A DNA stretch of 64,000 nucleotides from Allolobophora icterica (GCA_963556255.1 OY744605.1:33944463-34008462); one strand, 5' to 3'. Positions 12,005 to 24,790 are shown, numbered from the stretch's first letter. Numbers and translations are program-made. The notes: generated by a model not told the origin, from the sequence alone.

Positions 12005-12525
12005 TCGGCTCTCAAACTCTGAGTCACACTAGCCTACTTCACATCGTGCTTCGGGATCTCATCCCACAGGTTATTATAATTGTGATTACTAACTGTAATT
12101 AGTAACTTCTATTATGCCGGTGTCTAATGCACAAGGCATCAACCGATGGCACACAAAACCAAACCATTATCAGTCAATATACAGAAGATCAGCCCTACTA
12201 TCGCTCGTAAAAGCCATCCTTCTCTTCGTCATAAGCTGCATTAGCTCCGAGCATACATCCGCCCGATGGATTTCTGAAAGAATCTTGTCTGTAGCCTTGC
12301 CTTTGACACTCATCGGTTCCAAGATTATCAAAATGTTTTGAGGCCTTCAGTCTGAGCAGAATCTCCCAACCACTTTCTTGTCTTTCTCCTCCAGAAAAAG
12401 TTTTCATGTGCCATCCCACTTTAATTTTCCACTCTCCGTTCGTCTCGTCTCACCTATCCCAAGAATATGCAGATTGTAATACATGTCTTCATCTCCGTTA
12501 ACTCATGTTTCAGCTTTCCAAAGTC
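12005..12525. other. No gene recognised
   Basis: Short ORFs only (75 and 73 codons on opposite strands at 12114-12419) without motifs. Confidence 0.3.
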
Positions 12526-12990
12526 CTCACATTTCATGTGCCGGCAATTTAGCTGGTTCCCGAGACTTTGCTTTTTTGGGCGCTGGAGAAATCTCATGGT
12601 TGCGATTACCAGTTAAAAACTCGTTTGAAAGGATCTGAAGTATCTGAACTCTGACTTCTGAAGACCGGTTTTCATCGAGGTCCGTCATATAGCCTAGTAG
12701 CTGATGGTCCACAATTCGTCGGAAGATTGTGCAGCCTGCCTCCTATATTACCTCCTCTCATCATGCATCACTTCTCACATTTATAAAACTCCATTGGCTT
12801 TTCGTTTCCCCTCTCGCTCTCTCTCTACTCTTCCCTTCCATCCCCACCAACTCTCCCAATATCCCCTCCACATAATCTAATTCCCTGCTTTTTGCTCAAT
12901 CGACTCTCCCTCTGTCCTTTCCTGCCTTTCCCGCTACCGCTGTCTCTTATATTTTATGCAGAATCCTCTATTGCTCTCCGTTGCCTCAGG
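12526..12990 (+). mobile_element. LINE 3'-end remnants
   Basis: GGTTCCCGAGACTTTGC at 12552 through GGGCGCTGGAGAAATC and GATTAC match, in reverse complement, the 3' end of the LINE at 55341-56358. At 12740-12990 the plus strand gives HHASLLTFIKLHWLSF, resembling the LHWLP segment of LINE C-termini. The two may be separate insertions. Confidence 0.5.
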
Positions 12991-15255
12991 CTATAAAAGC
13001 AATTACCAAAAAGGATATATATTATTCGATCTTCGTTGAAATTTCGACGTCGACCTTGCCTCGCTTTATAATGTTTTGGATCGAATTCTACTCAAGGATA
13101 TTGTCTGTAGATTATATCCTATGTCACAATACATCTTTGAAGTACCAGAGCTGTTGCGTTTTTACTTAGGCCTACTTAGCATCACTCAATTGTGTAAAAT
13201 ATATGTAGGTTGTTTCCTGCGTATAGAGCAACAGTCGAAAAAACGACATATGCCTATAGTTGGTTGGTAAGTTGCCGTTTAACGATGCTGTGTTATAACA
13301 AAGCTGATTAGCGTAGCTCCTTTACCCAGACTTGAATGAATTGATAACGCTTATTTAACGCCGCCGTCATATGAAAGATGATTGACGTTTGATTATCCAG
13401 ACTTTGGACTTGCACTACAAGAGTACGGGCAGTGGCAGATTTAAACGCGGTGCATGCATGGATGGATCCACAGTTTAACGACATCTCAAGGTATCAAAGG
13501 CCGTTGACGTCGAAATTAAGTACTATAATTTCATTCGCACGTGGCGCCACTGCCTGACCATATACCTATGCCAATTATAATAATAGTTGTTCCTGTTTTA
13601 AGAAGTTCTTTCGAAAAAGCGTACATCTCTCATGAATTGACCAAGTATTACAAGTGACAGTGCATTTGATGAGAATTGGTCGTGGAGTCTGTTCAATATT
13701 GACCAAAAGTAGGCCTACTCCTTAAGGCTTAAGGCAAACTTATTAAAAATGCTAGATGCTTCTTTTTGTCAGTAATTGTTGCCAACTTATAGCAAATGGA
13801 AACTGGCCTATATTTGCCTATATTGTAAAAAGTGCAAAATGTTCCTTTTGATGTCGGCAATGTTTTTTTTAACTTTCAATCACTTCACTTTAGAAACGCA
13901 ATAACGCGGGGCAAAAGTATTTACAAAAGTTGATTAAAGTGTGTCAGTGCAAAAATATGAATCACACTGCATCCGAACTAAAATATTGAATCCTAACATT
14001 CACTAAAGCGATTTTTGATTTGTAAGACTCAAAATATGTCAAATGGCGCCAGAAATAAGAATCGTTAGGCCTATTTCAAATTTTAAAACATGGGCAAAAC
14101 GTTGAAGCTATGATGAAAATGAGAAAATTATTATAAAATGGAGATTAAATCAACTCTGCAATCCTATTGTAAGAAATATAAATCTAGAATAAGGTATATT
14201 TTCATATTTCAAAATTCTGAAATAAGTTATTCTTATGAAGCAGTCGCTCGTGAAACAAGCCTACAATATTGGATGAAAGATCTTGACGGATTATTAAATT
14301 TATAGCTCAAATTAAAGATACAATTCTTATGGCTGGCATCTTAGTCATATCGGGATGTGGAGATGTAGGTCAAAGCGCAAGCTTCTAGATTCTTCATCAG
14401 TTACAAATCCGTATATGGACCCACACCACTGCCTTCTAGATGTCAGTATCTAGAAGGCAATGCCCAAACTCATATTATCGGTCTTGATATGATCCTCACC
14501 CCTCAGCTTGCCGAAGAAAGCTCCCTCCGTTACATAATATAAGCATTTAAGACGTCGTTGATTTTGACTTAGACACGTCGTGTTCCTGTTTTGCTGATAG
14601 GAAAATAGGTATCTTTGTTCTAAAACTAACACCAGTAGATGACATTATAGATGATAAAATCGCCGTTATGGAGGTTAACACATCAGCTTTTCACAATCCT
14701 ACGACTAGTAGTCTACAAATTCAAGTAAGCGCATACCGTTCTAGGCTTCTAGCGTACCCACATCAGGTCCACCTTCGACTGACATTTCTTTAAGAGACCC
14801 TTATGGGCCCAATAAAAATTAATGAGAATACAGGCAGGGTAATATGTCCACAATGGTCTCACGCGAAAAGCGAAAATTAAGAAGAAATTGGTACCCTCCA
14901 CTTTTTTGACCAAAGTTACACCCTGTTTATACTGTCCATCATAATGGAATTAATAACATCTTACACTAGGCCTATAGACAGTCGCTTCAAAGAGGCAGTA
15001 GGCCTATAGAGGACAATCGCTAACTGGATCTAACGGTCTACCGATGTTTATTTATGACTGAAGTCTTAAAGTTCATGCAAACAGGTGTACCAATCATTGC
15101 AGTATTTGCGTTGTTTGTATAGGCATGCTTTATTTGCTATAAAACTTCAGTACTAAATAAATATCTTAGGATTAGCCTGAAGGTGATGTAGCCTAAAGAG
15201 CGACTCTGAAAAACGGGGCCCGTTTGGTTCCTTCTAAGTTCTTTTCTTTACACCA
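12991..15255. other. AT-rich intergenic sequence, no gene recognised
   Basis: No convincing ORF. Holds several TAGGCCTA palindromes and an 11-bp inverted repeat, TGCCTTCTAGA at 14430-14440 with TCTAGAAGGCA at 14449-14459. Confidence 0.35.
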
Positions 15256-15263
15256 ACTGATGG

Positions 15264-15500
15264 ATGACTCAATTATGCACATTTGTTAAACTATATAGGT
15301 CATCGTTAAAAGTATTTCAATTTAACTGGAATAGGTTGCCTAGCAACCTCCGAAATGAACTTCTTGGTCTATCTTCTCCCCTTTTCCACAAGCGTTTGAA
15401 AACCATTTTCGATCGTGGTTTGGTGTTTTCCGGGTTGGGAGCGTCTCTGAGGAGTTTATCTTTAAGTGGCGCTATACAAATTTACGATTACGAAAGTTGT
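15264..15500 (+). mobile_element. LINE C-terminus and 3' end fragment
   Basis: Codes NWNRLPSNLRNELLGL and FHKRLKTIF, the WNSLP...FK--LK pattern at the end of LINE ORF2. It is followed by GTGGCGCTATACAAATTTACGATTACGA, a tail of the type shared by other LINEs in the window. Confidence 0.6.
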
Positions 15501-15509
15501 ATAAGAAAA

Positions 15510-16315
15510 GTTACATTATATGACTGGAATTTATTTGTCATAATTATATCTTCCCGTACATTTATCCTGAACTGAATAATGCAAAGTGCTTATAATACCG
15601 AATAATTAGGCCTATCAGTACAATGGTTCAGCTACACTGCAGGCCATATATAGGCCTAATGAATGCCATAGCAGAAATTTAGTAGACCTAAATGTAAATT
15701 CACAATGTTTTTTTAGCTACCACGCGGCATCGACCCTGTTCATTTGTCAGTGAATTTATCTAGTGAGATCGTTCAACATCTTTGTCCGTTTGAATGGGTT
15801 TCATGCCACTTAAGATCCCCGTGTGCGGACCGTGTTTGCCCAAGATTAGAGTGTCTGAAATATAGCTGCGCCAACCGGCATCGTTGCATACAGAGGAGCC
15901 TAGACGTATTAAGTGTTATACTAGAATGAACACACAGAGGTTTATCCTACAGTTTGAACTCTCAAAGGAGAAATGTATGCCCACGGTCTTAATCAAAGAC
16001 AAGACGGGTGAAGGTCAGGTTAAACTCCTTGTAAACGTCCGAAAACGTTCACTGTAACTAATTATCCAGCTGTTAGCCCAACACTCCATAGAACGAGTCA
16101 TTGACATCTTTGCGGCCAAGCAGTAAGCGATTGATGAGAGATTAACCGACCTTTGGAATTTCCTGACACTGACATGGTTTCCTGACAGGATCTGAAGTCG
16201 ATTTCTTTTATTTGGATGAGCTCAGCATGACCTTACAACCGATATAGCAATATATATGCGCTGTCTTGTATCTCTACAAGCACTGCGTCGCAATGACTAC
16301 AAACTACGTATGGTT
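15510..16315. other. No gene recognised
   Basis: One 61-codon ORF (15744-15929) without motifs; TAGGCCTA words at about 15607 and 15652. Confidence 0.3.
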
Positions 16316-16319
16316 GGCA

Positions 16320-16670
16320 CGGTGGGAATTGTCGCGGGGTTGGGGAGATTCACCCCTCTAGTCTTTCTTAGGACCCTCAGTGTGTCTTCATTGCATACCC
16401 CGGGGGTCGTTTCCAACCCCCTCAGTTGTGCTAGTGTGATTCAGCATTTTTTGACTCCGAGTCTCTGACAAAGAGAAGACATTTCCATGGTGTATCATGT
16501 ATGCATTTTTGAATTTTCTCAATAAAGGAATTGATTTTGATTCGAGTCTGACTTACAAAACTGCTAGCGTTGAAATCAGCTGCTTTCAAATTTCGTTGAC
16601 ATTAGTTTGTAAAACACGGATAAAATGTTCAACCCCGTCTTTTTCTACAATTCCCACACTCTTGGTTGGT
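16320..16670 (-). repeat. Dispersed repeat with CENCRKK exon, copy 3 (decayed)
   Basis: Aligns with 2070-2440 over most of its length, including shared words TTTGATTCGAG, CTGCTAGCGTTGAAATC and TGTGCTGGTGTGATT-like blocks. The coding part is damaged: CGNCRKR is followed by a stop and about 35 nt are missing. Confidence 0.65.
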
Positions 16671-17132
16671 AAGCTATTGAAGTGGACTTGGCCGGCGTGT
16701 CCACTTGTGATCATGATCAGGTATATCGGCCAGGGCTCAGTCGCACTCAGTCCCATTAATTATTCCAATGTCAACACTGCGAAAAGCGAGTATAGGCTGA
16801 GCTTTACACCATAGCATTATGAAACGCAATACTACCACTGCATTTTGGCCGAGCAGTTGATTGTGAATCTTCCGCTTTGCTGTTTTATTATTCCTAAATA
16901 GCAGGCTCGCTTTTGAAACTATTGACGTGTTTACAATTTATATATGGTCGACTCACGCCCCAACTGACTAAAATGCACTTTGCAAGGAAAAGGTAAATTC
17001 AGCTGAATAAATGGGGAGATATGCAAGTAATGCTCACCTGAAAGTCATTTTCATTAATTTTGTTATTCAAGTATCAAAAGATTCAAAACCCAACATGATT
17101 TCTGCGTACTAACTTTTCAACTATCATGTTAA

Positions 17133-18119
17133 ATGTATTACTCGTCACTCTTCCACTCCGGCTATTCTAATCCAAGACGCCTCTGGAAAGCCGTTAACTC
17201 TCTTCTCAATCGTAAGTCTCCCTCTCCACAACCAAGCTCTCTATATACCCTCTCCCTCTATTGTCGATATCCTTTGTTCATTTTCTCTGATAAAATCTCA
17301 TCCCTTCGCCTTTCCTTGCTATCCCTACTCGATTCACACTCTCCTTCTGCGTCTTTCTCTAACACCGCTCCAGTGCCTCCTATCAATTCGATTTCCTCTG
17401 CCTCTCATGAGTCTTCTTTCCCAATTCTTCTTCCAACCACTGAATCAGAAGTGTCATGCCTTCTAAATTCTCTCCGCAACAAACAATGTGAACTAGATCC
17501 TATTCCCACCTCAAAGATTGTGCCCCTGTCCTCGTTTCTGTTATCACCGAAATAATCAACCTCTCTCTCGAATGGTCACTTCCCAACCGCATTTAAGCAC
17601 TCTCTTGTCACTTCCTCCTCAAGAAGCTTATCTCGGCTAGGAAACCCTCTCTAGCCAATCTCCAGTCTTTTTTTATCTAAACTAACTGAAAGCATTTTTC
17701 TTCCCCGGCTGAACGACTCTCTTGTAACTCACTCATCAACCCCCCACCAATCTGGTTTAACTAAACACCAATCCGCAGAAACTTTGCTTGTCTCTCTATA
17801 TTAACTGGTCTCTTCTGTGAGTCATCATCAATTCTCCTGCCTCTGTCTCATCGACATATCTGCCGCTTTTAACACCAAAGATCACAACCAACTTCTACTT
17901 AGGCTGTCCTCTTGGTTTGGCGTCTCTGGCACTGCTCTACTCTGGTTACAGTCTTATCTGTCTTCCCGCTCCTTCTCTGTCAAAGCCGCTAGTCACTGTT
18001 CAAAACCCTTCCCACTCTCTTGTGGTGTTCTCCAAGGCTCCGTTATAAGGTCACTTCTCTTCATTGCCTTGTTTCAAGAACTACATTCATTGACTTGGTT
18101 CAAGACCTACATTTATTGA
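17133..18119 (+). mobile_element. L2/CR1-type LINE reverse-transcriptase fragment
   Basis: Codes NPRRLWKAVNSLLNRKSP, ESEVSCLLNSLRNKQCELDP, then after frame breaks LIDISAAFNTKDHNQLLLRL, SSWFGVSGTALLWLQSYLSS and SCGVLQGSV. These are the standard blocks of L2/CR1/Rex-like RT (DLSAAFDT-DH, GVPQGSVLGP). It is frame-shifted and truncated, so inactive. Confidence 0.87.
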
Positions 18120-18740
18120 CTTGGTTCAAGAACCATAGGTTCAAGAAATTAGTTGAGGAACTGCATTCATTGCTTTGGTTCAAGAGCTAGGCCTACAAAA
18201 ACTGGTATTTGTTGTCGATCTCGTTGTGTCCGCCTCATTTCTCTAGGCCTCTCAGGTGGTCTTCTGCGAGTCTCGTCATGTCTGTCTCTTTCCCTCTCTG
18301 TTTCTCTGTTGTTAATCTAATAGTCTCTTTGTGACCGTCACTGTTCCTGTGCGACTCTCTCCGCCTCACTGTGGTTGTTTCTTCTGCTCTTCCTACCGGT
18401 AAGTTGTACGCCTGGGATTAGTCTGGCGTCTGTGCGTCTTTGGCTTCCTTTGGAAATAATCGATTTTCTTGGACGGTTGGCATAAGAAGGGCGTGCAGCA
18501 GCAGCAGCAGCAAAGCTATATGGGAAAAGACTCCGCATCCAGCCATCAGCATCCACATTAAATCCTCGCTTATACTCGCCTCTGCCTACACCTACACACA
18601 CCGTAGTTTGTCCTCATTGTTGGGACACGCGCATGCGCATTCGTGTAATTCCTATTACTTCAATTAATTTAAAATTCCATATATATATATTTTTATGTAT
18701 ATTTTTCTTATCTATATAAATTTGTGAAATTTAACGTGAC
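18120..18740. other. Decayed sequence, no gene recognised
   Basis: A TTGGTTCAAGA word is repeated four times at 18095-18190, probably duplicated LINE remnant. A short (AGC)n run is at about 18497-18512. Confidence 0.4.
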
Positions 18741-18744
18741 AAAC

Positions 18745-18985
18745 GCAAGCAAGACGATGGAAGCGGGTGAACCGATGGAAAAGGAGAGAGACAACTACGC
18801 AGACATGCAGTGGAACAAACGCAGACAGAAAGATTAAGGTCGAGCGAACTAGAAACCGAGAGAAATTAAGTTGCAGAGATATAGAGACAGAAACATGCAG
18901 ACAGTAGATACAGATAAAGCGAGACGGAGACAGCCAGGTACAACGAAACAGAGACGGAGAAACATACTGGTACACAGAGAAGTAA
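18745..18985. repeat. Degenerate GACAGA/GAGACA purine-rich repeat
   Basis: Similar composition to 8640-9135 on the same strand, with GAGACAG, CAGACAG and ACGGAG words. Confidence 0.55.
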
Positions 18986-19383
18986 GGAAGCAAAATGACA
19001 CACCCAGTGGACGTCATAAGTATAATGTAGAACTTATCTCTGTATACAAATTTGAGAAAGCGGCTCAGACCTAGATATGATCGCCTGTGGTCATTCGTCC
19101 TGCTCAGCTTCTGGTATCTCCAAACTGCCTCTTTCTTATTCTTCCTCAATATCATCATCTTCCAATCAGCCTTCTTTTTGTTCCCCATGCATCTTCCTCC
19201 CTGCATGCATTCCTCTTTCCTGCCCCTCATTGCTTCCCACTTTTTTAACACACCTCCTTTTAAAATCCCTTCCCATCCTCGCCCTACTCAATGGTTCCGC
19301 CTTCCTTGTCCTCTTCCCACATTCTTCTGTTTTGCCATGCTCTCATTCATCTCCTCTCTCATTTCTTGCCTCGCTCCTATTCA

Positions 19384-19507
<124 letters not shown>

Positions 19508-20293
19508 GTATTTCATCCTATTTTCTTGTCCATATATCAGCCAGTATTCGATCGGTTTTCCGTGTTAGAGGATACACCAGTCTGAAGAGTCTGCGCTGGA
19601 TCTCAGTCGCTTCTCTTCCTATACAGATCCGGTCTTGTCCTTTCCATCCGATATTGTATCCCTCTGCTATACTTGCAATCCTCTATCCACTCCTCTGCCT
19701 TATTGTCTTCCCCGCTCCTTGCCCTCTTCTTTATTTGTCTCCATCTTTCTTGTATGCAGTCTGCCTGAACATTGTAGGCCCTACGCCTCCTTGCGCTGCA
19801 ATTCTTTCCTTCTTCTTCCTCCTCCTCGTCGTCTTCCTCCTCACCTCGTCCTATTCCTTCTCCTCGTTCTATTCCTCCTCCTTCTATTCATATCAACGCT
19901 GGCTGATACAATGACAGTGGCCAAAGAACGACACCCAAAGGAAACTTCCCCTGAATAATGATGCAGCATCAACAACAACCATGTACATGCATAGCCTACA
20001 TAACGATCAGACCCCGAGGAGCGTACACAACTGCTCTGCCATCGGATCACTTCAGTTATCATCAGCATTGTTGTCACCAGCATCATCGCCGTCCTCATTA
20101 TTATCGTCCACGTCATAATCGTCATCGTCACCATCATCGTTGTCATCGACATATCAATTTCTTTATCATCATCATTAATCTGGAATATCGATCCTCTTGC
20201 TTATGTGCGTCTCACCTTGTTCCATTCCTGCAGTCCATTTCATTGTATCGTCTCGTTTCGTCTTACCCAACCTCATCTCATCTATTCATGTCT

Positions 20294-20915
20294 CATGTTC
20301 TCACGTGTCTCATCTCATCTTATCATTTCACATGTTCTCTCGTTTCTCATCTCATCTTATCATTTCACATGTTCTCTTATGTCTCATCTCATCTTATCAT
20401 GTCACATGTTCTCTTATGTCTCATCTCATCATTTCACATGTTCTCTTATGTCTCATCTCATCTTATCATGTCACATGTTCTCTTATGTCTCATCTCATCT
20501 TATCATGTAACATGTTCTCTCGTTTCTCATCTCATCTTATCATTTCACATGTTCTCTTATGTCTCATCTCATCTTATCATGTCACATGTTCTCTTATGTC
20601 TCATCTCATCTTATCATGTCACATGTTCTCTTATGTCTCCTCTCATCTTATCATGTCACATGTTCTCTTATGTCTCATCTCATCTTATCATGTCACATGT
20701 TCTCTTATGGCTCATCTCATCTTATCATGTCACATGTTCTCTCGTTTCTCATCTCATCTTATCATTTCACATGTTCTCTTATGTCTCATCTCATCTTATC
20801 ATGTCACATGTTCTCTTATGTCTCATCTCATCTTATCATGTCACATGTTCTCTTATGTCTCATCTCATCTTATCATGTCACATGTTCTCCTCTGTCTCAT
20901 CTCATCTTATACCTG
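20294..20915. repeat. 37-bp minisatellite, about 17 copies
   Basis: Unit CATGTTCTCTTATGTCTCAT plus CTCATCTTATCATGTCA. Copies start every 37 bp from 20294 to 20881, except one of 32 bp at 20405. A CGTTTCTC variant appears at 20331, 20511 and 20733. The unit has no stop in any plus frame, which explains ORFs of 101-334 codons here. Confidence 0.97.
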
Positions 20916-20919
20916 TAAT

Positions 20920-21384
20920 CATGATCTCAAGCCGTAGCATTTGCGTGCGTCCGGCCAACTGATTATGATTAAGAAAGAACCTTGACGCTGACGCTGTGAA
21001 TGTCTCTCAAGTTTGACAGGAATTTGTTTAATTTCTTTTATTATCCGATCCTTGATTTCCGGCCAACGTGCTAGAAAAGACCTGTAGGACGACCAAAGCA
21101 CACATATTCTCGGAATGTGGAGGCGGATTTTCACCCAATGAACACTGGGCTATGTATACACAAGCCTGGAGCCGGATTTTCACGCAATGAGCACTGGGAT
21201 ACACAGGGCCTGGGGACGAGCTGAAGACCCAGACGAATATTATTAGGCCTATATTTTTTCTTTTCGACTTTGGACATTATTTGTGATGATGGATGTATTC
21301 ATGCAGAAGAAAAAGATGATAGCTGTGAACTGTGGTGATGCTGACAAGTTGTCAGTGACAACGACCACGACGATACACGTATAT
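20920..21384. other. No gene recognised
   Basis: An imperfect 55-60 bp direct repeat (GCGGATTTTCACCCAATGAA and variant) at about 21122-21215; otherwise unique. Confidence 0.35.
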
Positions 21385-21590
21385 GAGTATCGCGGTTCGC
21401 TTCTCGAAGGTGGCTTATTTCAGAGATTTAAATCTTGGGCTAGCATGGTTTGTACAAAGGGACCTTAAAAGGCGTGGCGTCTATTCAAACGGGCAGCGGT
21501 GGTGAAGGATCTCACCCGATCAATTCATTAAAAAATCAGCAGGGTCGAGGCCATACGGTCGCTATAGAAAATCGCGTACATTTACATTAG
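21385..21590 (+). mobile_element. SINE-like repeat, copy A
   Basis: Shares TGGCTTATTTCAGAGATTTAA, GTGGTGAAGGATCTCACCCG, and CATACGGTCGCTATA with 40325-40535 in the same orientation. The AGATTTAAATC word occupies the place of a tRNA box B. The end TCGCTAT-AAA-TACATTTAC resembles local LINE tails. Confidence 0.6.
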
Positions 21591-21594
21591 TTGT

Positions 21595-22030
21595 TGAAAT
21601 TAAACGCTAACAGGAAATCGATCGGCGGACTTCAGATGTAGACAGAAGGAAAAAGACGATGAAGTAGATAGAATAAGAAGGAAGAAGAGGAAGAATTGGA
21701 AGGGAAGAAATGAGAAGCGTTAGAAAAATCAAAGGAAGAAGAGAAGCAGCAGAGAAGCAGCATGTACTCGCATTTGCACCTGTAGACAAAGACAAAAGAA
21801 CAGTAATCGGAGCCTATACGGTCAAAAAACACTTCAAGAGCTCTTGTTAGACCAAAAAGGCATTAGATAAATGTAAGTATATACATGCATAACAGACCAA
21901 CCAAGTGCTTAGGTTGCATGACTCGAGAATGACAGTTTTACACATGTATTAGCCTATGCATCGTGTGGCTTTTCCTTAATATTGCGTAAGGCGCTGCTGA
22001 GCACAGGTTGAGTGGCGCCATAGCAAGTAC
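21595..22030. other. No gene recognised
   Basis: Purine-rich GGAAGAAGA stretches at 21645-21760; no coding motif. Confidence 0.3.
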
Positions 22031-22034
22031 TGTG

Positions 22035-22073
22035 TGGTGGTGGTGGTGGTGGTGGTGGTGGTGGTGGTGGTGG

Positions 22074-22146
<73 letters not shown>
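22035..22146. repeat. (GGT)n(GAT)n compound microsatellite
   Basis: About 13 GGT units switch into about 24 GAT units. Confidence 0.97.
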
Positions 22147-22510
22147 CGTCACATGGCATGATTCTCCCATGACAGATGCACTGAGAAATAGAATCAATCA
22201 GATGGAAGAAACGAAAACAGGTGATAGATTGTGAGAAAACGAGGAACACAATTAAGGGGCTACAGAAAGAAGAAACCTAATCTGAAATAAAAGATTTTCA
22301 TGAAATCATTTCTCTTCCTCCCGATCAGCGCGACACAAGACAGACATCAAGACAACAACCAATACATAACCGACGCACATCATTAGTCTACACGTGATCT
22401 TCATCCACTAATCTAAGCAGTGCGTGTCTTTAAGAATCTATCTTGTGATCTCATTAACTATATATAGCACTGGGCTGTATATAGATGCATGGTAAGTTAA
22501 CGTAACTATA

Positions 22511-22625
22511 TCCCTGCCAGAATTTCCCTGGGCATCGGATGGGACCCATATGAGCTCTAAAAGGGTCCCATAATTATGGGGAATGTGGGTCCTACATGGG
22601 CTCCATGTGGGCTTGCTGGCAGGGA
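22511..22625. mobile_element. Possible 115-bp MITE with TCCCTGCCAG termini
   Basis: TCCCTGCCAG at 22511-22520 is exactly complementary to CTGGCAGGGA at 22616-22625, and the interior holds CCCATATG/CATGGG words. No target duplication is evident. Confidence 0.45.
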
Positions 22626-23905
22626 TGAGTTATAGCATAATACAAATCTGTGCGTACCGGAGTTGTTTCAGCTGTCCGTTAGATCATCATCTGTCCCATC
22701 AAACCCTTGACGTCTGCCTTGTTCATCGTTCTCTAAATTCCCGCATCATCAGCAGCAGCAGCAACAGCAATCGAAGACATCGGCATTCATGGCCGCCGCA
22801 GTGTCTTAGTCACGCACCTGCTTGCGCTCACTAACAAGTGTAGGCGGCTTTCTCTGAAGAGTATACAGGCCTAATCAGAGCCGGGTATACGTGCGATACA
22901 TGAGATGGCTTCGTGTCTCACGGACTTGTAAGCCAGCACCAATGGCAACAGCATCTGCACCAGTTACGCCACTTGTTAACAGCTGTGCTCTCGAGATATA
23001 CGATGCATAGTCTGATACAACGATCTCCACTCTCGTGCAATGCAGCGCTTCATATTAACCTGTTACAGAATTATATGCTAGATAAACGGACCGTCATGTC
23101 ATCAGTTCGTGTGCTGACAAAAACCAACAGTAGTGCTGGTCGGTCAGTCTGTTTATGTATGCATGCTGCATGCATATGTGTATGTGTGTATATATGTGTG
23201 CATGTACTTATGCATGCAGCTGTATATGTATATAAATGAATGTATCTGTGTATATAAATGTACGTACATGAACATTTTATAGCACCTTTCAAGAAGCTCA
23301 CAAAGGCGTGGTTGTTTGTCTTGCTGTATATCAACTGATCTACGCCCTCTCTGTTACAGTCTCTTCGCAACTCGCAAAACCCCCGACATACATATAAAAG
23401 CAGCAGCGATTTTTATAGCGCCAGATTTAAAAGACCCGGCGGCCGTGATCGTGTTTTATGTGTGGCAACAGATCATTGCCTATTTTGGCTGACAACTGGC
23501 AGACGATCGATGGAAACATCGTTATGTCTCTCCCGAAACAGCATTTCTTCCCGTAGGGGAAGAATGTATACTTGAAGGATTTCTAAAGACCTCTATACGT
23601 GCGCTTTCGTGGATGCAATTCGTTTCATTTACACTTTTTGGTTCGTAAATGATCTAAAATGCAAATCTTTCGTTCTTTTTGTTGACTTTTAACGGATCGC
23701 CGTTGAGAGTCATTGGGTGCTAAATATTACAAAAGAAAGGCGTCGACTGAAAGGCTAAACGTGCTGAGCGTCTTTAATATGACAATTAGCAATAACACTG
23801 TATACTTAGGGGGCCCGAAAATGTCAGAGAAAATCAACATGAAAAAAACAGCCTAATAATACTAACAATGAAAAACAGTTTGACTTGTGTCACGGGGAGG
23901 GGGTC
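22626..23905. other. No gene recognised
   Basis: A short (CAG)n near 22752-22770 and degenerate TATG repeats at 23155-23260. Minus-strand LINE or SINE tail-like words (AGGTGCTATAAAATGTT, GGCGCTATAAAAATC) at about 23270-23290 and 23408-23425. Confidence 0.35.
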
Positions 23906-23911
23906 AACAGT

Positions 23912-24284
23912 ATACTCTGCACAGGGTCCCAACTATCCTAAGGCTGGCACTGCACTATACTCTCTGCACAGGGTCCCAACTATCCTAAGGCTGGCACTGC
24001 ACTATACTCTGCACAGGGTCCCAACTATCCTAAGGCTGGCACTGCACTATACTCTCTGCACAGGGTCCCAACTATCCTAAGGCTGGCACTGCACTATACT
24101 CTCTGCACAGGGTCCCAACTATCCTAAGGCTGGCACTGCACTATACTCTGCACAGGGTCCCAACTATCCTAAGGCTGGCACTGCACTATACTCTCTGCAC
24201 AGGGCCCCAACTATCCTAAGGCTGGCACTGCACTATACTCTCTGCACAGGGTCCCAACTATCCTAAGGCTGGCACTGCACTATA
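23912..24284. repeat. 45/47-bp minisatellite, 8 copies
   Basis: Copies of ACAGGGTCCCAACTATCCTA plus AGGCTGGCACTGCACTATACTCT start at 23921, 23968, 24013, 24060, 24107, 24152, 24199 and 24246. Spacings are 47, 45, 47, 47, 45, 47, 47, i.e. a three-unit higher order of 139 bp made by presence or absence of one CT. Confidence 0.96.
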
Positions 24285-24449
24285 GGTCGGTGCACTGGAA
24301 ACTGCTCTGCTTAGATTATCCGCACTTCTCTGGTTTGATCGGACCAGACATAATCAAATCTAATCGATTCTAATCATGGTTTCTACTTGACGAATTCCTA
24401 TAATGGGCAATTCGTCAAACAATGCGTCAGATCAGTCATACGGCGTAAT

Positions 24450-24790
24450 CTGCTGAATGAAGCTGCCGTCAACCATGACGCGTCTGGACTACTGCAATTC
24501 AGTCCTGGAAGGTCTTCCACGTTTATGTTTTCGTCAGCCTCAGTCCGTCCTTAATTGCCCTGCCAGGGTGCATGACCAGTGGCCAACCTACCCAGATTCT
24601 CGCACATATCAGCGTACATGCGTGACACCGAGAATGCAGCTTAAACTGCTCCTCATGGACCGAGCTTCGATCGCTGGCTGGGCACCAGACGACATCTCTG
24701 AGCTCTTCGCGCCGGTCTCTAGCTGTTCCGGGCCTCCTGTCGCCGGCTAGCGCGAATGTGTCCCGAAGAGCGCATACAGTCCGCAAGGTA
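24450..24790 (+). mobile_element. LINE C-terminal fragment
   Basis: Codes MTRLDYCNSVLEGLP, LQSVLN-type and VHDQWPT words, then MQLKLLLMDRA and PDDISELFAPVSS. These match the R-DYCN-L--LP and RI-KL-LL--KAL--LAP-YLSEL motifs near LINE ORF2 C-termini. Several residues and frames are decayed. Confidence 0.78.

Noticed and set aside
19958..20962. 334-codon ORF
   Set aside because: It is produced by the 37-bp minisatellite, which has no stops in any frame; the same happens in the other two frames.
21938..22249. Poly-His ORF
   Set aside because: It is the GAT tract read on the minus strand.
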